The notes under the pieces: generated by a model | What the model was told of the DNA's origin: nothing | The model's database searches: none | Seen by the model: the letters and a program-made list of their open reading frames with translations, nothing else | In this document: positions 25,504 to 36,900 of the stretch, one piece after another | How the letters are laid out: each line of letters starts with the position of its first letter | Position numbering within the stretch: the stretch's first letter is position 1 | Position numbers and translations under genes: made by a program | NCBI GenBank assembly: GCA_030549335.1 | Contig: CM060194.1 | Span: 38,395,171-38,459,170 of the forward strand | From: Pontederia crassipes | Lineage: Eukaryota > Streptophyta > Magnoliopsida > Commelinales > Pontederiaceae | Reading direction: 5' to 3' | Length of the DNA stretch: 64,000 nucleotides

Positions 25504-26203
25504 TGTTGGAAAAAAAGACTGAACTGATAGTTGCGAAATGATCTTTTTTTCTCTTTTTAATGCGCACAATAATAATGGGATGATGACAATAATATAACAG
25601 AATTAAATTAGACCAAAGACGCAGAAAATTGATGTGGAAAACCCCTCAACGTGAGAGGAAAAACCACGGGAGCAAGAAAATCTTTCACTATGAAATAATA
25701 GTAGGTTATAAAGTATCCTCTCTGAACTATGCAAAGGATTATAATAATAATCTCAAGAATTAATCTTGGATGCCACAAAATAAATGTCTCTCGAAACTGA
25801 GGATAGAAGTTAGAACGATCTCACCGGAATATGAGGAATAGATGAGAAGGCTGCGGAGAAGTAATGCCTGAAGTTTCGTCGAGAACGGATAAGAACTCGT
25901 TCCCGAAACGAACCCCGAAATTCTCTTCTCTCTCTTCTCTTTTTCTCTCTCCTCTCGTTGGCTTTCGTTCCGCTGTTGCGCACGGCGCTGTGTGACTTTG
26001 TTGTGCTATTGCACGTCCTTTTATAGCTCTGACACGAGACAATCTGCTTGAGAATTTAATCCTTCTTCATCTCAGACAAATCTTCATCTCAATTTGATTT
26101 TCCTTCTTCACATCGGATTGTTGTCTGTCTCATAAGATAAACAAATTTGTTTATTTTGTTTCCTATTCGATGTCAGACTCGCATACACAAAAGAAGTCCA
26201 ACA
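25504..26203 (-). repeat. 5' LTR of the Copia element
   Basis: 700 bp, same length and ends as the LTR at 20745-21444, roughly 93-94% identical by eye. Confidence 0.95.
26029..26036 (-). promoter_or_regulatory. TATA box in the Copia 5' LTR
   Basis: The minus strand reads TATAAAAGG about 170 bases into the LTR, with the coding region downstream. The same box is at 21260-21267 in the other LTR. Confidence 0.55.
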
Positions 26204-26482
26204 TACTTGAACTTATATCTTGAACTTTTACATTTTTATCATAATTAAGAAAAGGATTTTAATTCTTTATAATAAGGTTGTTTATCCATGAATGATCATC
26301 ATTGATAAAATCTTAGACCCTGACTCACATAGAATTGTGATGTGAAGAGCACAGAATATCAAAAAGCAATGTGCTTCTTGTGAAAGGGTCACGTGTTAGG
26401 AGCAATTACTCCACACGAGCGACTATCCTTACTTCACAGAAAAATGTGATAGTTTAGGGGAGGTTTATGAAAATAACCCTAA

Positions 26483-29480
26483 GATTTATAAATCCTCTAA
26501 ACTATCACTACGAGAATCACAAGTATATGGCATGTCATTATAGTGCTTGAGGGGCGATCCACATGGACAAAGTAAAAAGTTCACACGATTAAAATTGTTT
26601 AGAAGGAAAATCTTAAATCTATAGGTGTTGTTTAAAGTAAGAAAATGAAATGCTATGAACCAAAAATCATAGTAAATAAAACTACACTAATTTATATAGT
26701 TTTTAATGCAAAAATAGTGTAGATAAACATTAGGGCTTAGATGATGTTTTCACTTGTGATTAACGTTCCCGGGACATTAACTTAAGACAAAATCACTAAG
26801 CTCATCCGTGACACTCGTGCACACGAATGGCACAGTTCGCACATGCTGATGGAATCAAATACTCAGCTCTATCTAGCAACACTCTCATGTACTTTGAGCA
26901 GGTAGATGAATCAAATCTCCTTTACATGGATTGATCTAAGTTTTGCACCATCTCGCCCTACCGGATTCTCTTAGACACAACTGAAGATTCAACCTAACCT
27001 CTCGGCCTAAGTCGAACTCCACTTTGTGAAGATGACCCTCTCAAGAGAGCACCTCTGTGACCGAGGATTGCGAAACAAATTAAGCTCAAGCGATTAAGGC
27101 CCAAATCAAGAATGAAGATCGTGACTCCTATGACCTCTCTAAAGATGGCTTTGCAAATGTGTGCCCTCTCAGGTTGTAAAGAATAGAAGTTCCCTCTCGA
27201 GTAGTAGTCATGGACTCAATAAAAGTAAGATCAAGACACAAAAGAAAAGCAAAGAGCAGAGCAAACTCAACCCCAAAATACCTAATCCATGAATCCGTCT
27301 TTGATGATGGAGCCTCTATCCCACCTCTTAGTGCGTATACATAAGATCAATGTGAAGATATCCCTCTTGGGTTGGGACTCAGTGAACACACGATGTTTGA
27401 ACTAAAAGTTAACAAACACTATCAAGAGCACAAGATCATTACAGAACCATAAACAACCTGAACTGCATGTAGATAGCTTTTCCAACCTCTATACCTCTTG
27501 GCATTCAGTTGAACAATGGGTGGAAAATCTCTCTTAGGTTTCATTCAGGACAGATTCCAAAGCTCAATTAAAATATGGAATCATCACAACAGATTGACAT
27601 AATAAAGCATAAGATGATTTCAATAAAATAGTAGAGTGTCCAATAGTCATTCAAATAGAGGAAAGGCATAAAGATAAACACAGAACAAAAATAATCCAAG
27701 ATCAATATCTCATAGCCTCTTCTCCAGCCCCCTTCAACAATGTTGAATCGATTAAAATATTGGGAACTCCTCTCTTTGTTGCCTTCAGCCCCTTTTTATA
27801 GTCCAAGGATATGTGCCACCTATCCATGTATGTTTGTCTTCTTCTTTCAGCTTTTCCAACCAAAGAACCTGCATGTGGTCCTCCCTTAGCTGCATGCTAC
27901 ATGTCCAACTTTTCCAGCTAAAAGAATTTCTTGTGGTCCCTCCTTGGCTGCCTTCCTTTACAATTGCCACCTGTCCAATGTTTTCAGCAAAAAGAATATG
28001 CTTGTAGTCCATCATTGGCTGTCTTTTTCTCGGCTCGCCACCTTTCCAATGTCCCAACTACTTTGTTGTTCACATCTGCCCATGATATAGAGAAAGCTTC
28101 CTTCCTCTTATATAAGGAATCTGCTATGCTGATATGGAAAAGCATCCTTTTCTTTGTTGTCTGCTGCTTTGGACATCTCTCGAGAATTTGCATCGTCTAC
28201 TCTCAAATTTGTTTGTGTCTAGACTAGGGGTATTTGCCCGTGTGCCCCTATGCGTGTACACTTGCATTCCTTCACATTTTGTCGGCTGGAATTTTTATAT
28301 GGAAAATAATCAAAACAAATAATAATATCCCAGAAATGCAGATTATAAGATAAATGTGAAGAAATTATAAAAGTTGCATTTCAATAATAAAGCATGTGTT
28401 CGATCATGAAAACATATCAAAAGATAAGTGCATGTTGAACATAGATGACAAGCATAGATAATTTTTCCACGTCAAACTCCCCCAAACTTAAATATTTTCT
28501 TATCCTCAATCAAAATTAGGAATTTAATGTCAAAAGTTTTCAAATTTTCATTATCACATTATGCATAACACTATGTCTCCTCAGCTTCCAAAGTTGTTCT
28601 ACTTGAATCATTTACGCATTTAAGGCCTTTTGATCCATGACTTAGAAATCACCGAAGCAAGTTCTCCATGGGTGTCAAATGAGACCACACTATAGGCTGA
28701 GCATACACAAACTCTCCTAAGAATGTGCACATTCCCTTGATTTGTATTAATACTAAAAGATGATCTGCACGTATAGGGATAAATTGATTTATCCCTGGAT
28801 AAACTAGCTTTCTTTTTCATTTGTCCCTTGTTTGTTGTTTCTTTTAGTTTCTTGTTGCTATTGCCTCCTCTTCAGTTATGTATTTGGAAAATGAAAAGAA
28901 AAATAAAATTTTCACTTAGCCTTTATCTCACTTTTCTTATGAGAATATTCGGTTCGGGTGCTAGTGGTGTCCTATCCCATGACATACTCCTATCTTCCAT
29001 AAATGAGGAGATAGAGTAGTTATTCAAGATAGATGGAAATTTCCCACATACTTCCTCACATTTTCTTCTTAGAATACTATGTGTGAGGCACTTGAGACTT
29101 TTACTAAAAAAAAGAATAAAAATATTTCCCAATACACAAAATAAGAGAGGTGCATAAATGAGGGCATACAAAATGTACAATTTATTATTATTACACTGTA
29201 GCAGATCTTAAGTATCACGCAAATAGGTGCAAGTGCAAGATTCGTATGTGGAGGGCCAATCGACATGTCATATACTTTGGTTTCATACCAAGGTCATTAT
29301 GTCGTTACGTTTCACTTTAGAAATGTTCAAGAAAAGTTAGTCATGAAAGCATAAGATCAATAATGTCATGCATATTATTTCCTAATTAATGCTTGATGAC
29401 ATAGTACAAGTCTATGTGTTGGGTTTTGAGAGCTAAAATAAACAGATTTTCAAAAAAAAAATTCATAACTTTAGCAACAA
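26483..29480. other. Unclassified repeat-like region
   Basis: No supported gene. It contains phrases typical of non-coding parts of plant LTR retrotransposons (ggggcgatccacatgg near 26552, and ccccaaacttaaatattttc then atcctcaatc near 28480-28510). Short open frames at 27785-28320 and 28620-29270 show no domain and lie in every frame. No LTR pair could be recognised. Confidence 0.4.
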
Positions 29481-29759
29481 TGGTAGATTTTAAAATTTTA
29501 ATGGTATTTCGAAGGATGACCTTTCCTTCGAAACCTTCGACAGATTCTATCCATCGAAAATTTTGAAGGCAAGTTATCCACCATAGACATCCGTCGAAAC
29601 TTTCGAATGGACATTTGAGGACTGATAATTTTTTTCGACGATAAAATGTTTAACAAATTGCTATCCGTCGAAAAATCTATCGCAAAGGCATATTTGTGAC
29701 AGATTTCGAAGGTTTTGCGATGGATATATCCATCACAAAATCGCAAAATTCTTCTAGTG
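29480..29759 (-). mobile_element. CACTA (En/Spm) transposon end with subterminal repeats
   Basis: The sequence ends CTTCTAGTG, i.e. CACTAGAAGAATTTTGCG on the minus strand, the CACTA-type terminal motif. Inside it are many short inverted copies of ccgtcgaaa/tttcgacgg/tttgcgatgg, the usual subterminal array where the transposase binds. The opposite end was not found with certainty: CACTACGAGAAT at 26506 is similar, but flanking triplets (tat, aga) do not match and no subterminal repeats follow it. Confidence 0.55.
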
Positions 29760-31295
29760 AGAGTTCGGATGTTGCTCTTCCGTTTCCATTTTTTAAATGT
29801 CGTGCGTTACACATAAGGTCGATGAGAACAAATTAGTTGCATTGTAAATATACCGTCATTCATGAAGAAATATAAACTTGAGTTTATGGAATAGAAGAAT
29901 ACATGAAGTGGAACAATGATCTTACCCCAGCAGTCGTTGCTTCTGATAGAGTATCAATTGCTGAAAGGAGTCCCCTAATATGAGACAAAAACACAATAAT
30001 AAACTACTACACTTTCAAACTACACTAGTATATATCAATAGCTTCCGAGAAACTTTAGAAAATCACCATATTATTATAGATGACAAACAATGTTCATGTT
30101 TGCTAAACAAATCAAGAAAAACTAACAAAAAAGGGACTTACTGTATTTGCTAGAGGAGGGCGGCGGCAATGACAAGTCAAGAAAATTGAGGATGCATGGT
30201 GGCTCGGCACGATGGAAGATGGCAGCGTCGGAGGTCGGCGGATGGAGGACGGCACCGTCGAGGAAGGATGGACAGCGTCGAGGAATGATGTGGTGTCGGC
30301 AATAAACAGAGTTGGCAACGAATGACGATTCGACAATGGCAGCATTGAGGGAAGATGGCAGCTGGTGGGTGATGGTTAACACGGGGGAGAGGTGGCCTCA
30401 GTAGGATGGAGGATGTCGTTAGACGGCGGAGCAGCAACAGCAAACACGGCTGAAAGTAAAAAGGTGAAAACGAGGGTAGGTATTTAAGGTTAAACTTTTA
30501 GCGGCTTTAGAAATTGCGACTCTACACTAAGGCCACCAGATGCTGGAACCAAGTCTAAGTAGTGTCAAAAAAAGGTGATGCTAAAACTTAGCATTTCATA
30601 CGCTAAAACTAAGGCTACCATGACGCCGGAACCAAGTCTAGTGGTTCTAACTTAGCGTCGACAACACGTTGTGACGCAAAGAGACGCTACCATGAAGCAA
30701 ATTGGAGACTTCATCGACTCGGTTGTGTCTATATGGTGACGCTAAATATCAATATTAATGTTTAACATTTCATTTTTTCTATTTGAACTATTGAGAAGAT
30801 CATATAATTTTAATTCCATATTATTTAAATAGATAATTAAGATATAATATATGTTAAGTATATACAATTTATATATTGAATATATATATATATATATGTA
30901 GTGTAGGAATATATAAATTAAAGGAACTATATGTTATACATATATATTATTTATATTAACAAATTTATATATAAGTTTACATTACTTAATGATATCAATA
31001 TAGGTATAGGTATATATATATATATAGGTATATATATATATATATATTGATATGTATATGTATATCTTTGTGCATATTTTTATACATATATGTAAACTAT
31101 AATTAAATTAACATTCTTTCTTAATTTAATTCTATATATGTATAAATTTGTTCCAATGTAACTACTAAGAAAACAATATATCACTCAATTCCATGTTCAT
31201 AATTGTATAATTTGACAAAAGGATTTATATATATGTGATACAAGTTTATGTAATATGTGTTTATATGTAGGTATATTAATTAGATGAACTATGTT

Positions 31296-31305
31296 ACACA
31301 CACAT

Positions 31306-31338
<33 letters not shown>

Positions 31339-31347
31339 TATATATAA
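31296..31347. repeat. (CATA)n/(TA)n microsatellite
   Basis: A run of about six CATA tetramers grades into a TA run. Similar TA runs lie at about 30880-30898 and 31011-31048. Confidence 0.9.
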
Positions 31348-32734
31348 TTTTATTAGTTATAATGAGTATATTTGATGAAGATCAAGATCATTCGATTATC
31401 GCGATCAAGTCATCTAATAAGTGTATGATCAAGATGATATTTTTATTAACAAATTAGTTTAATAAATATATATTACTTTATCTAAGAAGTGTATGATTAA
31501 GTTACTAATTAATTGTAATGATTAATCCAATTAACTTATAAAAACTAAGCACCCTACGCCAAGGTGCAAAGGAGGGTGCTCTACACACTCATTAACCTCA
31601 TACATATATGAATACATTTATAAATTAAAGTTTAGTATATGTAACATATATATTTATCAATTAATTATATTTTAGGTAGGTAACATATATATATTTGTAT
31701 TTATTAATCAACTCATAAAGCTGACACCACAGTACGGTCGCATTAGCATCGCAAGTAGTTTAGCGTCAACTTGGCATCTATTTGGAGTCAAGTAGTTTAT
31801 CAGTGTCACCATAGCATTTCCCCTCTCATTGAAGCCAAGGCGGCGCTATTTAGCATCGATAGAAGTAGATATGTCAATGCTCTAGATCAATGGATCATCT
31901 ATGCAATGTCATCCATGAACATTTTGATTACAATGAGGTGTCGCGTCACGACAAATCATTCTCACTACAGGGGAGGGTATCATGTTTCATCACATGATGA
32001 GGAGAAATTGTGCAACGGAGACATGTCTAAATCCATGATCTAATAATGCAATGAACAATGCTATACCATAAGTTCTCGTCAATTCGTAACATGATTATCC
32101 AAGATTTTATTTTTATTAATTAATTAAGTTGTCATCTTGACCTAGATTGAGACTGGTCATACTATGCAATAACAATGTTCTGAATCATGATATCGGTAGG
32201 ATGGCAACGTATCATGAATCATCATTAATATAGGAATCAAATAAAAATATAAATCGGGATGGGTGGGGTAGATCCTGGATCGAGTTTCGTGATGCGGTGT
32301 CGGAGTTTGGGACGATTATAACCTAGGCTCGGCCTGGGTTGAACTCAAGATCTTTGTCTGTGGTTGGCTGGGTACCGGCGGTACATGCACATCGGCGACG
32401 AGCACGGGCCGACGTGCGGGTGGTGTAGCACACGGGTCGAGTTCAGCGTCGCTTTGTCCGACAGTATACATACCTACCTCGGGTTGTTCACAACCCTGTC
32501 CGGGCTCATCAGTTCCAAAAATTTATCATTTATGCAAAAGACTAAATTACCCTCCCCTGATTTTTTTTATATTTATTATTTGATATGTTACGAAGGGAAG
32601 GGTAATTTAATCTTTTCATAAATAAAAAAATTAAAAGTAATGGAAAACGTAACAAAAGTAGACGGAAGAATTAAAATGTAGTTTAAGGACATAAAATAAT
32701 AAGTCCATAATTTGAAGTTAGAAATGGAAAATCG

Positions 32735-32776
32735 TGATAGTTTAGGGAAGCTTTATAAAAATAACCCTAAGATTTG
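32735..32776. mobile_element. Right terminal motif of an element matching 26440-26487
   Basis: Reads gtgatagtttagggaagct, then ttataaaaataaccctaag, closely matching the right end at 26440-26487. An inverse copy (tttataaatcctctaaactatcac) starts at about 26485, so 26483-32776 may be a second composite element of the same family, now full of other repeats. Confidence 0.4.
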
Positions 32777-33002
32777 GTGTAACTTCTTGAAGGTGGACTC
32801 CTCATTTAGCTTAATTCTCACAAGATATCAGTTTTTTGTCTTTTGATTTGATCAATTTTTTTTTTATTTGTTGAGGGCCGAATGTTACAATATTCTGTAG
32901 TAATCTAAAAGCTTCTTACCTCCATATCTCAGTCTACTCTGGTAATATCCTAATTCTATGAACAGTTTAGAATTCAGAGTTTAAATTAGGATAGTATCAT
33001 GA

Positions 33003-33511
33003 TTTTAGATTTGTTTTAGAGAATAGAGATGTCATCAGCAGGGATATCATGATCAAGAATCAGGATAGAATCAGCAATGTAAGTAGAACTGTAGAAGAAA
33101 TGCCAGTGATGTTCAAGATTCTGATTATCATGGCTCTTGCAGAACTGAACCGAACTCAAGAGACCTGCCATGCTACTAGTAGGGTGCTACTTCTGAAACT
33201 TCAAGTTAATTATTGGATGAATGAAAAGATACCTGCCAAGCTACTGAAGACGGGAATGGATCGACGGGGTCCAACAATGATTGTTGTTTCGGGACCATTT
33301 CCTCTTTCCCATCGTCCTGCTCATCGTCGTGATGATGCCTCTGCAGACTCTGAACAGCACGGTGAGGAGAGGAGGAGAGCTCTCCGCCGCTTCTGCTGCT
33401 GATGTCATTGCCATTGCTTTGATGAACTTGAAGCCACTGTTGGACTTGGATCCAGAGGCATATCAGGCAGACTTTGCTGCGGCAGCATTACGATTACAAT
33501 TGTTAGCGTGA
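33003..33511 (+). other. Short open frames upstream of the GILT gene, function unknown
   Basis: Two overlapping open frames on the + strand: 33049-33402, and a second ending at TGA 33511. The second reads from an ATG near 33335 as MPLQTLNSTVRR, then GELSAASAADVIAIALMNLK, then LDPEAYQADFAAAALRLQLLA, an Ala-rich, helix-like piece of about 58 residues. I recognise no family. It could be a gene fragment carried in by a repeat, a small gene, or chance in a locally GC-richer patch. Confidence 0.2.
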
Positions 33512-33869
33512 CATCTCTGAAACCTCAAAGTTCTATATTCCCTCCCTCATTAATTTATCCATGCATTAAATAAAAAAAGAAGAGGAAAAAATGAATAAAA
33601 AAAAGACAAAAAAAAGGCAAAAAGGGATCAAGGAAGGTACGTTTCTCCGCAGGAACCCAGTCACGGTCTCACCATAGCGTCTATTCGCGACGCGTCGAGC
33701 CCAGAACACGTGATTTTACATGCACACGTATTTGCAGGCCGCGGGTGCAACGTACCGGAAAGATACATTTCCTCCACCTTCAAGTCTCTCTCGAGGAAGT
33801 GTGTTTTAGTAAGCCTCCCTCTGCTCCCTAGCTTCAGAGCTACCACTCAACTTCCACAACACCTCTCCC

Positions 33870-33871
<2 letters not shown>

Positions 33872-33905
<34 letters not shown>
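33872..33905. repeat. CT microsatellite in the GILT 5' leader
   Basis: About 34 bases of almost pure CT just upstream of the GILT start. Pyrimidine-rich leaders with CT runs are common in plant genes and lie near the transcription start. Confidence 0.85.
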
Positions 33906-33907
<2 letters not shown>

Positions 33908-33946
33908 CATATCCAGAACTTCTCTGCTCTCTGTTTGTTTCGGCTG

Positions 33947-36900
33947 ATGGCTTTGAGTGGCCGTTTCCTAGGCCTCCTCTTCCTCGTCCTCTGCTTAGCC
34001 TCCTCCCCCTCCCATGCGTCCGCCGGGAAGGTCTCCTTGGCGATCTACTACGAGACCCTCTGCCCATTCTGCTCCAACTTCATCGTGAATCGTCTCTCCA
34101 GGATCTTCTCCAATGGCCTGATCGACGTCGTTGATCTTGCTCTCGTTCCCTACGGCAATGCGAGGCTTGATGCCGGTGGCTCCATTTACTGCCAGGTACA
34201 CCTCTTTTCACAAACATGTATCCTCTTTTTTTCTAGTTTCCCGACACTTCGTAGTTCGCACACCAGAAACGAGAAATCTGATGTTCATAGGTTGAATCCC
34301 TAGTGCACACAGTAAGAATTGGAGTATTCTTTAGATTTTTATGCTAATGTGTGTATGAACAAGAATCAATTGTTAACGCATCGTAGCTAACTATCAAGAC
34401 AATGAGATCTGTATTCGTGTTCATATGCATTCCTTTTTCGGGTTTGTGATATATCGTGATGTAAGCTTAAGGGAGGCATGGTAGCAAAGCCGTATAATGA
34501 ATAGGGGAGTAAATAGTCTGAGCAATTTTGCCGCTTTAAGGACCAGCGTCATGAATGCTTGCTAGATGACGGCAGGGTATGGTTGCCAACGCGTTCAATT
34601 ATCAGGGGTCTTTAACACATCCGTTCTAGTAGAATAAGGAACAATGCGATCCATACTTGTGACTTGTGAGTTGTATATTTAATTTTGTTTAGCTCGTGAG
34701 GGCAGTGGGGAACTTGTCTTGGCTCTCGTTCTAATTGGGGAACGGTTCATTTGGAGGTTTATACATATATATATAAACTCGGACAATGCCTAGTCATAAA
34801 GTGCCATCTGAGGATCAAGATAACTCAGTGCAGTCATAGGGTGAAGTCAAGAAAATTCTTTTTCTCAGATTACTTTTTATGCCCAAATCTGTGGTTGATC
34901 TCCTTATTTTATAAGCTTATTCTGTTGTTTTCCCCTTTTTCCTGTTTGCAGCATGGCCAGGATGAGTGCTTACTCAATACTGTCGAAGCATGTGCCATAA
35001 ATGCCTGGCCTGCAGTGGTAAACTATAGCACAAAATTTCTTACACACTCGTCCATTATTTCATAGCTATCTGAAACATATTGTACTTGCTATCTGTCAAT
35101 TCTTTGAGTATGTGGAAGATCTTTTATTTTATATAAGCAACTTGCATTATTAACTAGTCAGGGGTATTGCAAATGCTAATTTTCTGAAATGGACCTTATA
35201 TCTATTATTTTGTTGCAATATCCTCGGTTTGATACTCTTTGTCATCAGACTTTACCATTCTCCCTCGCTAAGATCATTAACAAATTCATAACCCATGCAT
35301 TTCGTCTGTCGGTGTATTACTAACTTCCAGAATGTGATGCAGCAAGAACATTTTAATTTCATCTCTTGTGTTGAGCAATATGTTAGAGCACGTCAATATA
35401 GCAATTGGAATGCTTGTTTCCAAAGGACAGGCTTAGATTCCAATGCCATCTCTAATTGCTACAGCAGCGGATATGGAACAGAGGTTAGTTAGATGTCATT
35501 TTTTAGTGTTATGATTTTTCTTTCAAGAACATTCTCTTTTGGAGAGTTGTTATTCTTTTTCAAAATTTGGTTTTGAAAAACCTGCAGTTATAGCTCAAAA
35601 TATAAATGAAATTGTGGAAGTGTGTTCATCTACCTGTCAATCAAGCTTCGTTTGTTGAATCATTAATACATTTTCGCCATAATTTAGATGATCCAATTAC
35701 TTTGTTCTCACTTTTCTTCTCCATTCTTCTTGTTTGTCTTGAAAAGAGATAATGAAGATTTGTCAGACTATTTGGAGAGTAATCTGTGTTTTTTGGTCTC
35801 TGTTTTGATAATATTTTACATAAATCTGCCTTGAAAATAATTATGAAATGGTTCAAGTCAATTTACACGCAGTTTATTACTTTGTCACTTCATCAACGTG
35901 GTAAAGCACACCAAACATATAAAATTGATTGCTTGATGTGTTATCTTCAATTTGTTGGAGCTTAATACGGTGGATTCAATAATGTATTATCTTTGTGGTA
36001 TTATAATATAGTTTCATGTATAATTACAATGTGATTTCTCTAACTCTATGGAATAATTTTAGAAACTAAATGTTATAGTTATTTTCTTGATGGAAGGATG
36101 ACTATCAAGATGTGGATCTTATGGGGGCCCTAGTACCTAGCATATTCGACCATGTTGCATTGATTTGCTACGAATTAGGAGCATTGCATAATGAAAGTTC
36201 TTCAAGATTAGAAAACTTCATACTTGATCCTTTTCTCATGCATGTTGATTTCATATGAACTAATGCTTTCTTTTGCTCGGAATGCTAAACATTATTTATT
36301 TCTAGTGCTGGCTTGACTTGCGTAGTTGACATGTTTTAGTCATTTAGGTTCTACAACTGAATGCACTTCTTTGAGAATTTCTTGCAGCTTGAACTCAAGT
36401 ATAAAGCAAAGACAGACGCTCTTCAGCCTCCGCACATGTATGTTCCTTGGGTTGTTTTAAATGGACGGCCTCTTTACGATGTTAGTATTTCTTATCTTGA
36501 TAACTACAACTTGCATATTCACTTATTTTACCTAAATACTGTTGTGTGGATCTATGAATGTGTTATGCCATTAAAATTCCTATTCAGGAGAGTTAATTCC
36601 TCTAACACTACCTCAACTATATTTTTTTCCTCATCTAACCCTAAATTATAAATTTATAAATTTTAGTCCCTAAACTTCTTTAAATTTGACACTTAAGTCC
36701 TTCAGCTAACTTTAATCTAAATTTTGTTAATTTTTTTCTAATAACTATGAAATGACATTTTTTTCCCTTACTTTCTAATATGAAAATAATGTAAAAAAAA
36801 TGAAAATATTGACTCAAGCATAGTATTGCATAGAAACATTATTATCGGTTAATATTTTTATCTATATGGATTATTTTATATTTTCAAAATATTTTTATTG

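Larger units (their letters stand above)
20745..26203 (-). mobile_element. Copia LTR retrotransposon, Tork/Tnt1-like, structurally complete but mutated
   Basis: A 5459-bp element between two 700-bp LTRs that start TGTTGG and end CCAACA, flanked by a perfect 5-bp target duplication TACTT (20740-20744 and 26204-26208). Coding is on the minus strand in the order gag, protease, integrase, reverse transcriptase, RNase H; integrase before RT defines Copia. A tRNA-iMet-type primer site and a polypurine tract sit at the expected inner LTR edges. By eye the LTRs differ at roughly 45 of 700 positions, so the insertion is not recent. Five in-frame stops and three frameshifts break the polyprotein, so it cannot move on its own. 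Confidence 0.95.
19622..26482. mobile_element. Composite region framed by inverted terminal motifs, carrying a gene fragment and a Copia element
   Basis: The left end reads TAGGGTTGTTTCCTC, then taaactatcataattttct. The right end is its inverse (gtgatagtttaggggaggt, then ttatgaaaataaccctaa) for about 45 bp. Between them lie an LEA_2-type gene fragment (19842-20100) and the later Copia insertion (20745-26203). Without the Copia the element would be about 1.4 kb, a plausible non-autonomous transposon that captured a gene piece. The pairing of these two ends is inference. Confidence 0.4.
29760..33000. other. Repeat-rich intergenic region
   Basis: No gene supported. About 30120-30470 is a GC-richer block with repeated gtcgaggaaggatgg-like words, open in several frames but low in complexity. 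About 30480-30760 and 31720-31850 hold scattered copies of ttagcgtc/gacgctaa, which look like subterminal repeats of another CACTA-like element. 30840-31350 is dominated by (TA)n and (CATA)n microsatellites. 32500-32640 contains an inverted pair (attaccctccc and gggaagggtaat). Confidence 0.45.

Noticed and set aside
26506-29759. A 3.25-kb CACTA element between CACTACGAGAAT and CTTCTAGTG
   Set aside because: The ends are similar, but the flanking triplets (tat and aga) do not match and the left end lacks the subterminal repeats seen on the right.
30112-30443. Open frames on the minus strand around 30.1-30.4 kb
   Set aside because: Ser/Pro/His-rich, present in three minus frames at once, and coded by short repeated words. 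No family resemblance.
33710-33946. Upstream start for GILT at 33710 in the same frame
   Set aside because: It would put about 79 residues, partly coded by a CT microsatellite, in front of a normal signal peptide. The ATG at 33947 gives a typical secreted GILT.
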